This document shows, one piece after another, positions 42,086 through 51,900 of a DNA stretch of 64,000 nt. Both the position numbers and the translations under genes were made by a program. The DNA lies in assembly GCF_009192995.1 (NCBI RefSeq), contig NZ_SDID01000003.1, positions 1 through 64,000 of the forward strand. Direction: 5' to 3'. Under the pieces are notes generated by a model that did no database searches, was not told where the DNA came from, and saw only the letters and a program-made list of their open reading frames with translations. Position 1 is the stretch's first letter, and each line of letters opens with the position of its first letter. This stretch comes from Sulfurimonas indica (lineage in GTDB: Bacteria; Campylobacterota; Campylobacteria; Campylobacterales; Sulfurimonadaceae).

Positions 42086-44146
42086 ATGAGAAAAATTGCG
42101 ATATCGATTTCACTATTCGCTGCTTCTCTTTTAGCAGAGTCAGTAGTAGAGATTAATCCAATCAGTGTTACTGCAACAGGGGTCGAAGAGAATGTTTTGG
42201 AGCAGCCGCTAAGTATTGCTACAAAAGCCGAAGATGAGATAAAACTTGACCAGGTTGTTTTTCAAAAAGATCTGTTAAACTCGCTCTCTGGTGTGAGAAT
42301 CGAGCAGACAGGTTCTGTTATCGGGCATATGACAGCTATTCGTATGCCAATTAATACTGGTCCATACTATCTTTTTATGCAAGATGGGATTCCCGTACAG
42401 TCAGGAGGGTTTTTTAATCACAATGGCTTGGCATATACGACTTTTCAATCAGCAACGTCTGTTGAGGTTTTAAAAGGAGCTGGAACTGCACTCTATGGTT
42501 CGGATGCTGTTGCGGCAGTTGTCAATGTACAATCAGCAAAGGCCCCTTCAAAAACAAAAGAGATAATTATTAAAGGTATGGGTGGAAGTAATGGGTATGG
42601 TTCTGCTTCTATTGAGATGAGTGACTCAATTGATAAAGAGAGTGGATATAGAGCAAATGCATCTTATATGCACAGCGATGGTTGGAGACAACACACAAAA
42701 ACAGATAGAGCTGAAGCAAATATTCGTTATGATAAAACACTTAACAGTGATAATGATATGAAAGTTGTTTTCAACTTTTCAAAAACAGAGGCTGATCAGG
42801 CAGATACCTTTAATGATTATGAAAACATAACAAATGGTTCGACTGCTGCAAGTGATGACAGTAAATATTTTGATGCTTTAGAGCAGACAAATGTTCAAAG
42901 AAAATTTGATTATGCACGCCTCTCTTTAGAGTGGAGTAATTACTCTTATGAGGGTTTAGAGATTAGCACAACACCATATATAAGGTACAATCGAAATCGT
43001 TATGTTGCTACATGGGAACCAAACCTTCCAAGTAATGACAATGAAATGGTAACGTTAGGCTTATTACAAAAGAATACACTTGATGCTTCATGGGGACGTT
43101 TTATTGCAGGGTTTGATGCAGAATATACACAATCATCTCTGAAATATAATCAAGACTTTGATAACAATGTTACATCGTGGAGTGGTTCAACCTTTTATCC
43201 TGCAGGACCAATTTATGATTATGATGTAGATTATATGGCAATAGCTCCGTATATGCATGCTGATTATAATGTTAACAAAGAAATAATCTTAACAGCAGGT
43301 TTGCGTTATGACTATAATAGATTTGATTATAACAATAATTTGAGTGATGGTGCTGATGCCTCTGGTAAATATTATCGTCCTGCTGACAGAACAGACAGTT
43401 TTAACCATGTAAGTCCTAAGTTATCACTGAGTTTTAGACCAAATAAAAGTATAAATGCATATATCCGCTATGCAAATGGTTTTAGAATCCCACAGGCAAC
43501 ACGACTCTATTCAATGAAAGCAGGGTATGAGAATATAACACTTGATCCAGAAAAAACAAATACTTATGAAGTTGGTCTCAAAAACAGACTCAATGATAAA
43601 GTATTAACGGAGATAGCACTTTATTATATGACGATAGATGATACGATTACAGAGTATAGACCAACTGTTGGGGATAGATATTATGATAATGGTGGAACAA
43701 CGATTCATAAAGGTATTGAATTGACACTTGATGCAAAAATGAGTCAGGATTTTGCAACACATATCGCCTATTCATATTCAAAACATAATTATGATAATGA
43801 TATAAATTATGGTGATAATGAGATGGCAAAAGCACCAAATAATTTGGCAAATGTTCGTCTGATTTATACACCAAGTGAGATAAATGGTTTAACTCTAATG
43901 GGTGAATGGCAGTATGTTGGTTCATACTGGATGGATGATGACCATACTGTTGATAGATATAAAGGTTATAATATTGGCAATTTAAAAGCAGATTATGTTC
44001 TTAATAAACATTTAACATTTTATGGAAAAATTACCAATATTACAGATGAAAAATACTCTGTGAACTCTTATTACGCTTATGGAAAAGAGAACTACACACC
44101 AGGTGATCCAAGACAATTTTATGCAGGATTGAGCTATAAATGGTAA
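42086..44146 (+). CDS. TonB-dependent outer-membrane receptor
   Basis: The 686-residue protein has a signal peptide (residues 1-17), a plug domain with PISVTATGV as probable TonB box region, GVRIEQTGSVIGHM and LYGSDAVAAVVNVQSAK, and a beta-barrel with alternating aromatic residues ending in YKW, a typical terminal aromatic. It should import an iron complex, heme or similar. A Fur box lies upstream and GGGAG precedes the ATG. It overlaps the membrane protein downstream by 7 nt. Its codon use is more AT-rich and it contains no CTCACGCA copies, unlike its neighbour. Confidence 0.9.
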   Translation: MRKIAISISLFAASLLAESVVEINPISVTATGVEENVLEQPLSIATKAEDEIKLDQVVFQKDLLNSLSGVRIEQTGSVIGHMTAIRMPINTGPYYLFMQDGIPVQSGGFFNHNGLAYTTFQSATSVEVLKGAGTALYGSDAVAAVVNVQSAKAPSKTKEIIIKGMGGSNGYGSASIEMSDSIDKESGYRANASYMHSDGWRQHTKTDRAEANIRYDKTLNSDNDMKVVFNFSKTEADQADTFNDYENITNGSTAASDDSKYFDALEQTNVQRKFDYARLSLEWSNYSYEGLEISTTPYIRYNRNRYVATWEPNLPSNDNEMVTLGLLQKNTLDASWGRFIAGFDAEYTQSSLKYNQDFDNNVTSWSGSTFYPAGPIYDYDVDYMAIAPYMHADYNVNKEIILTAGLRYDYNRFDYNNNLSDGADASGKYYRPADRTDSFNHVSPKLSLSFRPNKSINAYIRYANGFRIPQATRLYSMKAGYENITLDPEKTNTYEVGLKNRLNDKVLTEIALYYMTIDDTITEYRPTVGDRYYDNGGTTIHKGIELTLDAKMSQDFATHIAYSYSKHNYDNDINYGDNEMAKAPNNLANVRLIYTPSEINGLTLMGEWQYVGSYWMDDDHTVDRYKGYNIGNLKADYVLNKHLTFYGKITNITDEKYSVNSYYAYGKENYTPGDPRQFYAGLSYKW

Positions 44147-45474
44147 AAAGTTACAAACTACATAAGTTCTTTGGACTCTCTGCAGGGCTTGTGGTGCTTA
44201 TTTTAAGTGTCACAGGTTTTTTTCTTGACCATGATAACTGGAACTTTCTCTATACAACAACGATAAAACACTACCCAGACTCACTCAATGATGTCGATAA
44301 AAGACTCTTTACTTCTTACAATGTAGATTCACAGAACCATGAACATATTTTAGTCGGATCAAAACGTGGACTCTATGAAAGTTATGATGGTGGAAAAACT
44401 TTTCAAAATATTTTAGCTTTACAGATCAATGCCATCAAAAAAGCAGATAATGATAAAATTTTTTTAGCAACATCAGAGGGTATTTACACTATAAACAATG
44501 ATAAAATTCAAGCATATATGCTTGGGGGAAAATATATCAATGCAATGAGTATTTGGGGAAATACTTTAGCAGCTGTAGAGGATAAAACGACAATTTATCT
44601 TATCGATATAAAGAACAAAAGAATTGAACAAAACCTACATGTATATCTGCCGAAAAATGCTTTGCGTGAGGATATCAAACTCTCTCGTTTTGTAAGAGAC
44701 CTGCATTATGGAAGAGGGCTTTTTGATGGAGATATTTCACTCTATATCAATGATTTTGGAGCGATTGTTTTAACATTGTTGGGAGTGAGTGGGTTTTTTA
44801 TCTGGTACTTTATTTATAAAAAGAGAGCTGCAAAAAGCTCACGCAAGTGGATTAAGTATCATGCAAACATTGTAACGATTATGTCCGCTGTACCCGTACT
44901 TATTCTCTTGGTAACAGGTATCTTTTTGGACCATGGTGAGGGGCTTGGAGAGTTTATGAAACGTACAGCAATTCCTCACGCAGTGCTTCCTCCTGTTTAT
45001 GATAGCCTAGAGCATGATATATGGTCGATTGACTATGATGGAAAAAACTTACGAATCGGTAACAGATATGGAGTGTACAAGAGTGATGATTTAAAGCATT
45101 GGAGTTTAGAGAGTAGAGGGTTTGGCTACTCTTTAACACGAGATGGCAATTTGCTCTATGTTGGCGGTATGGGAGCGGCAAACAGAGTTTATGACAAAGA
45201 GTGGAAACTTCTTCCAAATACACCGCATATGTTTAAAGATATAGTAAAAGAAGATGACAAAAAAGTCTTTTTCTCTGCACATATGACAGATCTAGCTCTG
45301 CCAAAATTTCAAGATATTACGCTATATTCTCTTCTTTTAACATTGCATGATGGGACATTTTTTGCATCATGGTGGGTATGGATAAATGATTACGCGGCAT
45401 TTGCAACGCTGTTGCTTTTTATAACGGGAATATTACGTTGGTGGAAGAAAAAGAGGCTCACGCAAAGAGCTTGA
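44140..45474 (+). CDS. PepSY-type membrane protein with duplicated halves
   Basis: The 444-residue inner-membrane protein has four hydrophobic helices in two similar halves. Helices 1 and 3 read VLILSVTGFFLDHD and VLILLVTGIFLDHG; helices 2 and 4 follow INDFGA and INDYAA and end with WYF/RWW and a basic loop. Between them lie beta-rich periplasmic segments (GSKRGLYESYDGGKTF). This is the PepSY-associated TM pattern of proteins that sit beside TonB receptors and may reduce or move iron; the histidines at helix edges could bind heme. Coupled to the receptor by a 7-nt overlap. Confidence 0.75.
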   Translation: MVKSYKLHKFFGLSAGLVVLILSVTGFFLDHDNWNFLYTTTIKHYPDSLNDVDKRLFTSYNVDSQNHEHILVGSKRGLYESYDGGKTFQNILALQINAIKKADNDKIFLATSEGIYTINNDKIQAYMLGGKYINAMSIWGNTLAAVEDKTTIYLIDIKNKRIEQNLHVYLPKNALREDIKLSRFVRDLHYGRGLFDGDISLYINDFGAIVLTLLGVSGFFIWYFIYKKRAAKSSRKWIKYHANIVTIMSAVPVLILLVTGIFLDHGEGLGEFMKRTAIPHAVLPPVYDSLEHDIWSIDYDGKNLRIGNRYGVYKSDDLKHWSLESRGFGYSLTRDGNLLYVGGMGAANRVYDKEWKLLPNTPHMFKDIVKEDDKKVFFSAHMTDLALPKFQDITLYSLLLTLHDGTFFASWWVWINDYAAFATLLLFITGILRWWKKKRLTQRA

Positions 45475-45486
45475 CTCCTGCGTGAG
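45457..45486 (-). terminator. Hairpin made of two inverted CTCACGCA copies, between convergent genes
   Basis: CTCACGCA at 45457-45464 and TGCGTGAG at 45479-45486 form an 8-bp stem around a 14-nt loop that contains the stop codon of the plus-strand gene. Read on the minus strand the stem is followed by CCTCTTTTTC, a T-run, so it could end transcription of the DUF302-like gene. This use of inverted uptake-signal pairs as terminators is known from Neisseria and Haemophilus. Confidence 0.6.
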
Positions 45487-45493
45487 ATAGCAG

Positions 45494-46303
45494 TTATTTA
45501 AAGAGTCCTGCCATATACTCTTCGATATCTCCAGGTGTACCAGAGATTGACATGAAGTTACCCATGCTGAGGTTTGGATACGAGATAGCAAGATAGTATT
45601 TTGGGTGTAAAATCTTTGCTTCATCACCTTCTATCATCACCATATATGGTAAAAATGCAGTATGCTTTTGGCCTTTTATTTCAGGAACATAATACTTTTC
45701 ACCTTTTTCAGTCGGCATTGCGATACCATAAAGTGTAGCCTTGCCTGCCTGAATTTTAAAGGCAATATTGTCAGCTGCATTTTTCTCGAGCTTCTGTACT
45801 AAATTATCCCCTTTTGCAACTTCTATCATATCTTCATAGTAAGGCATACCCATCATAAAGTGGTATCCTGCGATATCATCATCGTCAAGACCGTCTTGTG
45901 AACCTTTGAGTGTTCCAAAAGCATTTGCAAGTTTAGCATTTACCTTTTTAGCATGCTCCTCTTTGAAGTCATCCTGCATAAAAGCATGCAGAAAATATTC
46001 AGGATTTGTAAGGACAAGCTCATTATCACTACTGTTTACAAGCACTTTTTGTACAGCTGCAAAAGCTCTGTCCTCTTTTGAAGCATCATTTGTCAATGTC
46101 GGACATGTATAGGCAATAACATGATAAGAAGGATCTCCCATTACATCATACTCTCCAATTACTTTTAAGCCATTATCATGTAATGCACTTTTGACATCAT
46201 TGACACTTTTAAATGAAGCATACTCATAACTACTGACATTGTCAGCGACTAGGCTTGCTCCCAATAGCATTGTAACCAAGCCACTTAATAGAATTTTTTT
46301 CAT
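45494..46303 (-). CDS. Exported DUF302-like protein
   Basis: The 269-residue protein has a signal peptide (MKKILLSGLVTMLLGASLVA) and two similar-sized alpha/beta parts. The C-terminal KILHPKYYLAISYPNLS region and the FMSISGTPGDIEEYM end recall DUF302 proteins, which are periplasmic and often found next to sulfur or c-type cytochrome genes. Function is unknown. It faces the PepSY gene across the paired octamer hairpin. Confidence 0.65.
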   Translation of the reverse strand: MKKILLSGLVTMLLGASLVADNVSSYEYASFKSVNDVKSALHDNGLKVIGEYDVMGDPSYHVIAYTCPTLTNDASKEDRAFAAVQKVLVNSSDNELVLTNPEYFLHAFMQDDFKEEHAKKVNAKLANAFGTLKGSQDGLDDDDIAGYHFMMGMPYYEDMIEVAKGDNLVQKLEKNAADNIAFKIQAGKATLYGIAMPTEKGEKYYVPEIKGQKHTAFLPYMVMIEGDEAKILHPKYYLAISYPNLSMGNFMSISGTPGDIEEYMAGLFK

Positions 46304-46430
46304 TTTCTCTCCAGAATATAAATTTTAAATTATTATAATTCATTATAGTTAATAAGAAGAAAAGTATTTTCAAAATTTTGTGATTTAAAGAAAAAGGAGA
46401 AAAAAATCCCAAAATTTAGCACATTTTAGA

Positions 46431-46436
46431 TATAAT
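46431..46436 (+). promoter_or_regulatory. -10 box of the alaS operon
   Basis: TATAAT lies 29 nt before the alaS ATG at the end of a 160-nt AT-rich gap. An AAAAGAGAAA ribosome binding site follows. No -35 box is clear. Confidence 0.5.
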
Positions 46437-46465
46437 CGCGTAATTTTATAAAAGAGAAAAACATA

Positions 46466-49021
46466 ATGAACGTCAGAGAAGAATTTTTAAAATTTTTTGA
46501 ATCAAAAAACCATACAAGAGTGGCTTCTGCACCTTTGGTACCAGATGATGCAACACTCCTTTTTAACAATGCGGGGATGGTCCCTTTTAAATCAATCTTT
46601 ACAGGAGAAGTCCCACGTCCTGCAAATCCTCGTGCAACTTCGTGCCAGACATGTATCCGTGCGGGTGGAAAGCATAATGACCTTGAAAATGTTGGACATA
46701 CTGCTCGTCACCATACATTTTTTGAGATGCTTGGGAACTTTAGTTTTGGAGATTATTTCAAAGAAGATGCTATTGCCTATGCATGGGAGTTTATCACAGA
46801 GGTACTCAAACTTGACAAAGATAAGCTTTGGGTAACAGTACATGAGAGTGATGATGAGGCAGAAGAGCTTTGGAAGAAACATATTGCAGCTGATCGCATC
46901 ATGCGTTTGGGTGATAAAGACAACTTCTGGTCTATGGGTGATACTGGACCGTGTGGACCATGTTCTGAGATCTTTTATGATCAGGGTGCTGAACACTTTA
47001 ACGGTCCTGAAGATTACATGGGTGGTGAGGGTGACAGATTTTTAGAGATCTGGAATCTGGTTTTCATGCAGTATGAGGTAAAAGAGAAAGGTGGTGAGAG
47101 AATTCCGCTTGCAAAGCCTTCTATCGATACTGGAATGGGACTTGAACGTGTTGTAGCGATCAAAGAGGGAGCACTTTCTAATTATGGTTCAAGCCTCTTT
47201 ATGCCTATTATCCGTAAAGTGGAAGACCTTATAGGTAAAGAGTATGTTTATGCAAGCGGTGCATCATACCGTGTTATTGCAGATCACATCAGAACAGCTG
47301 TTTTTCTTCTTGCACAGGGTGTGAACTTTTCAAATGAGGGACGTGGATATGTTCTTCGAAGAATCTTGCGTCGTGCTGTTCGTCATGGTTATCTTCTAGG
47401 TTTCCGTGAGCCTTTTATGCATAAGATAGTGGATACTTTGGTAGATATCATGGGTGAAGAGTATGACTACTTGGCAAAAAAATCAGCAGCTGTTAAAGAG
47501 CAGATAGAGCTTGAAGAGGCACGTTTCTTTAAAACGATTGAGTCTGGAATTGCTCTGTTTAATATGGAACTGCAAAATACAAAAGAGGTATTTAGTGGGG
47601 AAGTTGCGTTTAAACTCTATGATACATACGGATTCCCACTTGATTTGACAGAAGATATGTTGCGTGAAAAAGGGCTTGGTCTTGACTCTGTAAAATTTGA
47701 AGCGCTTATGAGTGAGCAGAGAAGTCGTGCAAAAGCTGCATGGAAAGGCAGTGGTGATGATGCTGTTCAGGGTGATTTTAAAGAGCTCTTAGAGGAGTTC
47801 GGTGAGAATGAGTTTGTAGGGTATGAGACAACACACCAAGCAAGTAAGATTCAAGCACTTCTTGATGAGGAGTTTTTACGTGTAGAGGCACTGCTTCCTG
47901 GTCAAAAAGGATGGGTATTTTTAGATGTAACACCTTTTTATGCTGAGAGTGGTGGTCAGTGTGGCGATATCGGCGAGCTCGAAGGCAAAGCAAAAGTTTT
48001 TGATACAAAGAAGTTCTTTGGTCTGAATCTCTCACAAATCGAGGCAACAGCAGAACTGAAAGTCGGTGAGAGTGTTGATGCAAAAGTAGATATCTCACGT
48101 AATGAGATCACAAAACACCACTCTGCAACACACCTCCTTCACGCAGTACTTTATGATGTTCTTGGTGAACATATTTCGCAAGCAGGTTCCCTTGTTGAAG
48201 CAAATAGATTGCGTTTTGACTTTTCACACCCTAAAGCGGTAAGTGAAGCAGAACTTGCTGAGATTGAGGAGCGTGTAAACACAGAGATTATGCGTGCCAT
48301 TTCTGCAAAGACAGAGGTTATGAGCATAGAAGATGCGAAAAAGTCAGGTGCAAAAGCACAGTTTGGTGAGAAGTATGGTGATGAAGTTAGAGTTGTCAGT
48401 TTTGCGGATGCTTCCATAGAGTTTTGTGGTGGTGTGCATGTTGACAACACTGCAAATATTGGCTCATTTATCATTACAAAAGAGTCTGGGGTGAGTGCAG
48501 GTGTGCGAAGAATTGAAGCGGTTTGTGGTAATGCCGCATACAACTACTTTAAAGAGCAACGCTTACTTCTAAAATCTGCTCAGAGTGAAGTGAAAAATCT
48601 TGATATCATTGCCGGTATCAACAGACTCAAAACAAACATCACTGAGCTAAGAACAGAGTTAAAAGAGGCTCAGGAATCTGCAAAAGTAGAGATAAAAGCA
48701 GAAGATATCAATGGAGTGGCCGTTGTCATTGATGAGTTGCCAAATGGAGACATCAAAGAGAAAATCGATGAGCTGAAAAACCAAAACGAAAAACTCTGTG
48801 CAATGCTTTTTCAAGTAAAAGGGGAGAAGGTTCTTATAGCTGCCGGCGTAAAAGGCTGTGATGCAAAAGCGGGTGAGTGGATCAAAAAAATCGCACCGAT
48901 TCTAGGTGGAGGTGGCGGAGGTCGTCCTGATTTTGCACAAGCTGGCGGAAAAGATAAGTCTAAACTTCCTGAAGCAAAAACAGAGGCACGTAACTTTATA
49001 GAGGGAGTTCTCTCATCATGA
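46466..49021 (+). CDS. alaS: Alanyl-tRNA synthetase
   Basis: The 851-residue class II enzyme has motif 1-3 residues in the N-terminal catalytic part ([36 protein letters not shown]), the editing site [10 protein letters not shown] and [13 protein letters not shown], and the C-terminal [15 protein letters not shown] oligomerisation domain. Length is normal. It starts a compact run of seven plus-strand genes to mrcA, most of them overlapping by a few nucleotides. Confidence 0.97.
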   Translation: MNVREEFLKFFESKNHTRVASAPLVPDDATLLFNNAGMVPFKSIFTGEVPRPANPRATSCQTCIRAGGKHNDLENVGHTARHHTFFEMLGNFSFGDYFKEDAIAYAWEFITEVLKLDKDKLWVTVHESDDEAEELWKKHIAADRIMRLGDKDNFWSMGDTGPCGPCSEIFYDQGAEHFNGPEDYMGGEGDRFLEIWNLVFMQYEVKEKGGERIPLAKPSIDTGMGLERVVAIKEGALSNYGSSLFMPIIRKVEDLIGKEYVYASGASYRVIADHIRTAVFLLAQGVNFSNEGRGYVLRRILRRAVRHGYLLGFREPFMHKIVDTLVDIMGEEYDYLAKKSAAVKEQIELEEARFFKTIESGIALFNMELQNTKEVFSGEVAFKLYDTYGFPLDLTEDMLREKGLGLDSVKFEALMSEQRSRAKAAWKGSGDDAVQGDFKELLEEFGENEFVGYETTHQASKIQALLDEEFLRVEALLPGQKGWVFLDVTPFYAESGGQCGDIGELEGKAKVFDTKKFFGLNLSQIEATAELKVGESVDAKVDISRNEITKHHSATHLLHAVLYDVLGEHISQAGSLVEANRLRFDFSHPKAVSEAELAEIEERVNTEIMRAISAKTEVMSIEDAKKSGAKAQFGEKYGDEVRVVSFADASIEFCGGVHVDNTANIGSFIITKESGVSAGVRRIEAVCGNAAYNYFKEQRLLLKSAQSEVKNLDIIAGINRLKTNITELRTELKEAQESAKVEIKAEDINGVAVVIDELPNGDIKEKIDELKNQNEKLCAMLFQVKGEKVLIAAGVKGCDAKAGEWIKKIAPILGGGGGGRPDFAQAGGKDKSKLPEAKTEARNFIEGVLSS

Positions 49022-49554
49022 AAGAGTATATGATTGAACTTTTTGCTGACTACAGAACACAGATAGTATTTTTACATGTACTCTCTGCTGTTGTTTGGGT
49101 TGGGGGTATGATAGCTATGCGTTTTGCAGCACACCACTCTTTTGTGCAGATTGAATCACCACTGCACAGGCTTGAAAGAATATCTCAAGCACTCAAGCGT
49201 CTTTTTACGATTGTCTCACCTTTTGTAATACTACTTATCATTACCGCGGTCATTATGGCTGTCGGTCTTGGTTTTCGTTCGGCTGCAGTTGATACAAACG
49301 GTAATGTGATTGATGAGTATGCGATGCATATTTATAATCTTGTCCATGTCAAAGAAGTTATCTGGATGATTATGGCAACAAATCTTACAGCCATGATTTT
49401 ACGTCGTAACAAAGCACAAAAACTTTTAGATAAAGGTGATACGGCAGGTGCGAAAAAAGCACTCGAACTTATCGGAAAGTATATGGTCCCAGTAAACATC
49501 GTTCTTGGAATCATTGCAATTTACCTTGGAGTAACGCTTCGTAATGCCTATTAG
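49018..49554 (+). CDS. Integral membrane protein, four helices
   Basis: The 178-residue protein has four membrane helices with [17 protein letters not shown] (residues 16-32) at the start, [11 protein letters not shown] being the pattern of CopD/DUF2269-type proteins, and two further histidines near membrane edges (AHH, HVKE). A heme or copper role is possible but unproven. It overlaps alaS by 4 nt and the next gene by 11 nt. Confidence 0.65.
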   Translation: MKEYMIELFADYRTQIVFLHVLSAVVWVGGMIAMRFAAHHSFVQIESPLHRLERISQALKRLFTIVSPFVILLIITAVIMAVGLGFRSAAVDTNGNVIDEYAMHIYNLVHVKEVIWMIMATNLTAMILRRNKAQKLLDKGDTAGAKKALELIGKYMVPVNIVLGIIAIYLGVTLRNAY

Positions 49555-50092
49555 ATTATGCTCCTCTTCAGAGACTCGGGCCCAGTTGCTGCGTGAGGCA
49601 GGGATTGCATTTATTCAAGAGAGTGTAGAGTTCGATGAAGAGAGTATAGCCGCATCAAGCCCGAAAAATTTTGTCTATCAGGCAACAGTAGGAAAATACG
49701 AGGCAAATCTCAAGGCTTATGGCTTTGAAGATTATCCGCTTCTTGTTGCTGATACTGTTGTAACCTCCCAAAATCAAATCCTTCGAAAAGCAAAATGTAA
49801 AGATGATGCTCGTAATATTTTAATGACACAGAGTGGAAATATTACCAGCATTATCACCTGTTTGATTTATCATGCGAAAGATAAAAAGATTGTAGATATC
49901 TCTAAAACTGATTATCTTTTTGCAGATTTTGATGCAGATGATTTAGAATCGTATCTAGAGAGTGGCAGGTGGCGAGGTAAAGCCGGAGCTTGTATGGTTG
50001 AGGGTTTTTGTAAGTCATATATTAAAGAAGTGCGCGGCTATGAGAGTACTGCTATGGGTCTGAGCGTGGAAGTGCTTCAAAGGTTTATGTGA
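49544..50092 (+). CDS. maf: Maf-family nucleotide pyrophosphatase
   Basis: Maf proteins hydrolyse (modified) nucleoside triphosphates. The 182-residue protein starts [16 protein letters not shown] (the S.S..R..LL start of the family) and has VADTVVTSQ, and GRWRGKAGACMVEGF late in the chain. The middle is divergent, so the substrate may differ from the classic enzyme. It overlaps the membrane protein by 11 nt and the GGDEF gene by 1 nt. Confidence 0.8.
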   Translation: MPIRLCSSSETRAQLLREAGIAFIQESVEFDEESIAASSPKNFVYQATVGKYEANLKAYGFEDYPLLVADTVVTSQNQILRKAKCKDDARNILMTQSGNITSIITCLIYHAKDKKIVDISKTDYLFADFDADDLESYLESGRWRGKAGACMVEGFCKSYIKEVRGYESTAMGLSVEVLQRFM

Positions 50093-51900
50093 TGCAGAAA
50101 AAATCTTTTATTCTTATTTTTCTTATCGTCATGGTCGCTTTTTTTATGCTTTGGCACTATATGGATTATATAAAGCATGAGAAGAAAGATTTAGAGTATC
50201 GTATTTATAAAGAAGAAGCACTCTTTATGCAAAAAAATTTAGCTTCTATGATTGATGAGAAGAAAAAGTCAACTACAGCAATCGCTCTTACTTTGGCTTC
50301 CAATGAGATGTTGCCGATACTGATTAAAAACAAAAAAGAGCTCCATAAAAAAATCAACAGCTTGATTTTCAATTTTGAACATTACACAAATTATAAAAAT
50401 ATCTGGGTACATATCATAGATAAAGATGCAAACTCAATCTATCGAAGCTGGACAACACTCAAAGGTGATACTTTTTGTCAGACAAGAGAGGATTTGCAGT
50501 ATGCCATAAAAAAACGAGAGACCGTCTCCCTAATCAGTGTTGATATCTTTAGTATCAACATAAAAGCAATCGTTCCTTTTTATAACAAAAAAAATGAGCT
50601 TATTGGTCTTGTAGAAGTTGTTTCACACTTCAACTCAATCTCGAAAAAATTAAAAAAACTGGGTGTCGATTCGGTCGTTGTAGTAAATGAAGAGTACTCA
50701 AAATATATAAAATACCCATTTACCAACATGTATATTCAAAAATGTTATATTGCAAATTTCGATGCACCGCAATCTCTACAGGAGTATCTTAAAAACAATA
50801 ATATCAAGCAATATTGTAAAGATATGACAAGAGTTGAAAACGGTTACATTGTCTCAGCTTACCCATTAAAAGATTATGATGGGCATAAACTTGGTTTCTA
50901 TATAATGTTTAAAAAAACAGAGACCATTTCCACAGAGGGGTTGGACTTCTTTGTTTTTCGATGGTCTGTTTTTGCCATTTTATTGTTGATGGCGCTTGCT
51001 GGAGTAGTGAATATTACACTTTATTATATGATGCGAAAACAGAAGAGCTATTATAAAAATATTATTGATACTTCTAGTAATATTATGCTTGTCAATGACA
51101 AAAAGAAGATTATCGATGCAAATAAGACATTTTTCGAATACTTTAAGAAGTATAAAACCGTAGATGAATTTCGTAAGGAAAATACCTGTATATGTAACTA
51201 TTATGTAGAAGAAGAGGGGTATCTAGACAAAGGCTCTGTAGCATATGGCTGGTTGGATTTTGTCTTAGCCAACAAAGATAAAATAAACAAAGTCAAGATG
51301 GAAATTGATGGAGAGATATACTATTTTCTGGTTAATGCTTCATTGATTTCACAAGAGAAAGAGCATTATAGTGTTATTTTTTCCGATATTACAAAAGAAG
51401 AAGAGTATAAAAAAGAGCTAGAGATACTTAACGTTAAAGATACTTTGACAAATGTTTATAATCGAAGATATTATGAGCAGGCAATCGAAAAAGAGATGTA
51501 TAATGCAAAACGTTATGGATATAATCTCGCTGTAATTATGTTAGATATTGACTTTTTTAAAAAGATTAATGATGAGCATGGACATAGTGTTGGTGATGAA
51601 GTTCTTGTATTTTATGCAAAACTTATAGAACACTCTTTACGTGAGAGTGATTCTTTATGTAGAATAGGAGGAGAAGAATTTATAATTATTCTTCCGCATA
51701 CAAATCGAGATGATGCATATAAGATTGCTGAAAAATTGAGAATTTTTATACAAAAAAGTAAAAAAATTGTTCCGATAACGATAAGTTTTGGTGTAACAGA
51801 GTACATTAGTGGTGAGAGTAAAGATTATCTCTATAAAAGAGTAGATGAAGCACTCTATGAAGCAAAAGAGAGTGGACGAAACAGAGTTGTTGCCAAATGA
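50092..51900 (+). CDS. Membrane-bound diguanylate cyclase with periplasmic sensor
   Basis: The 602-residue protein has an N-terminal helix (about 5-22), a large periplasmic domain of Cache-like type, a second helix (about 283-305), a PAS-like part, and a C-terminal GGDEF domain with GGEEF at 526-530. It probably makes cyclic-di-GMP in response to an external ligand. The ATG at 50092 follows the maf stop as TGATG; a GTG at 50089 is in frame but unnecessary. bioF-like follows with a 4-nt overlap. Confidence 0.87.
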   Translation: MQKKSFILIFLIVMVAFFMLWHYMDYIKHEKKDLEYRIYKEEALFMQKNLASMIDEKKKSTTAIALTLASNEMLPILIKNKKELHKKINSLIFNFEHYTNYKNIWVHIIDKDANSIYRSWTTLKGDTFCQTREDLQYAIKKRETVSLISVDIFSINIKAIVPFYNKKNELIGLVEVVSHFNSISKKLKKLGVDSVVVVNEEYSKYIKYPFTNMYIQKCYIANFDAPQSLQEYLKNNNIKQYCKDMTRVENGYIVSAYPLKDYDGHKLGFYIMFKKTETISTEGLDFFVFRWSVFAILLLMALAGVVNITLYYMMRKQKSYYKNIIDTSSNIMLVNDKKKIIDANKTFFEYFKKYKTVDEFRKENTCICNYYVEEEGYLDKGSVAYGWLDFVLANKDKINKVKMEIDGEIYYFLVNASLISQEKEHYSVIFSDITKEEEYKKELEILNVKDTLTNVYNRRYYEQAIEKEMYNAKRYGYNLAVIMLDIDFFKKINDEHGHSVGDEVLVFYAKLIEHSLRESDSLCRIGGEEFIIILPHTNRDDAYKIAEKLRIFIQKSKKIVPITISFGVTEYISGESKDYLYKRVDEALYEAKESGRNRVVAK

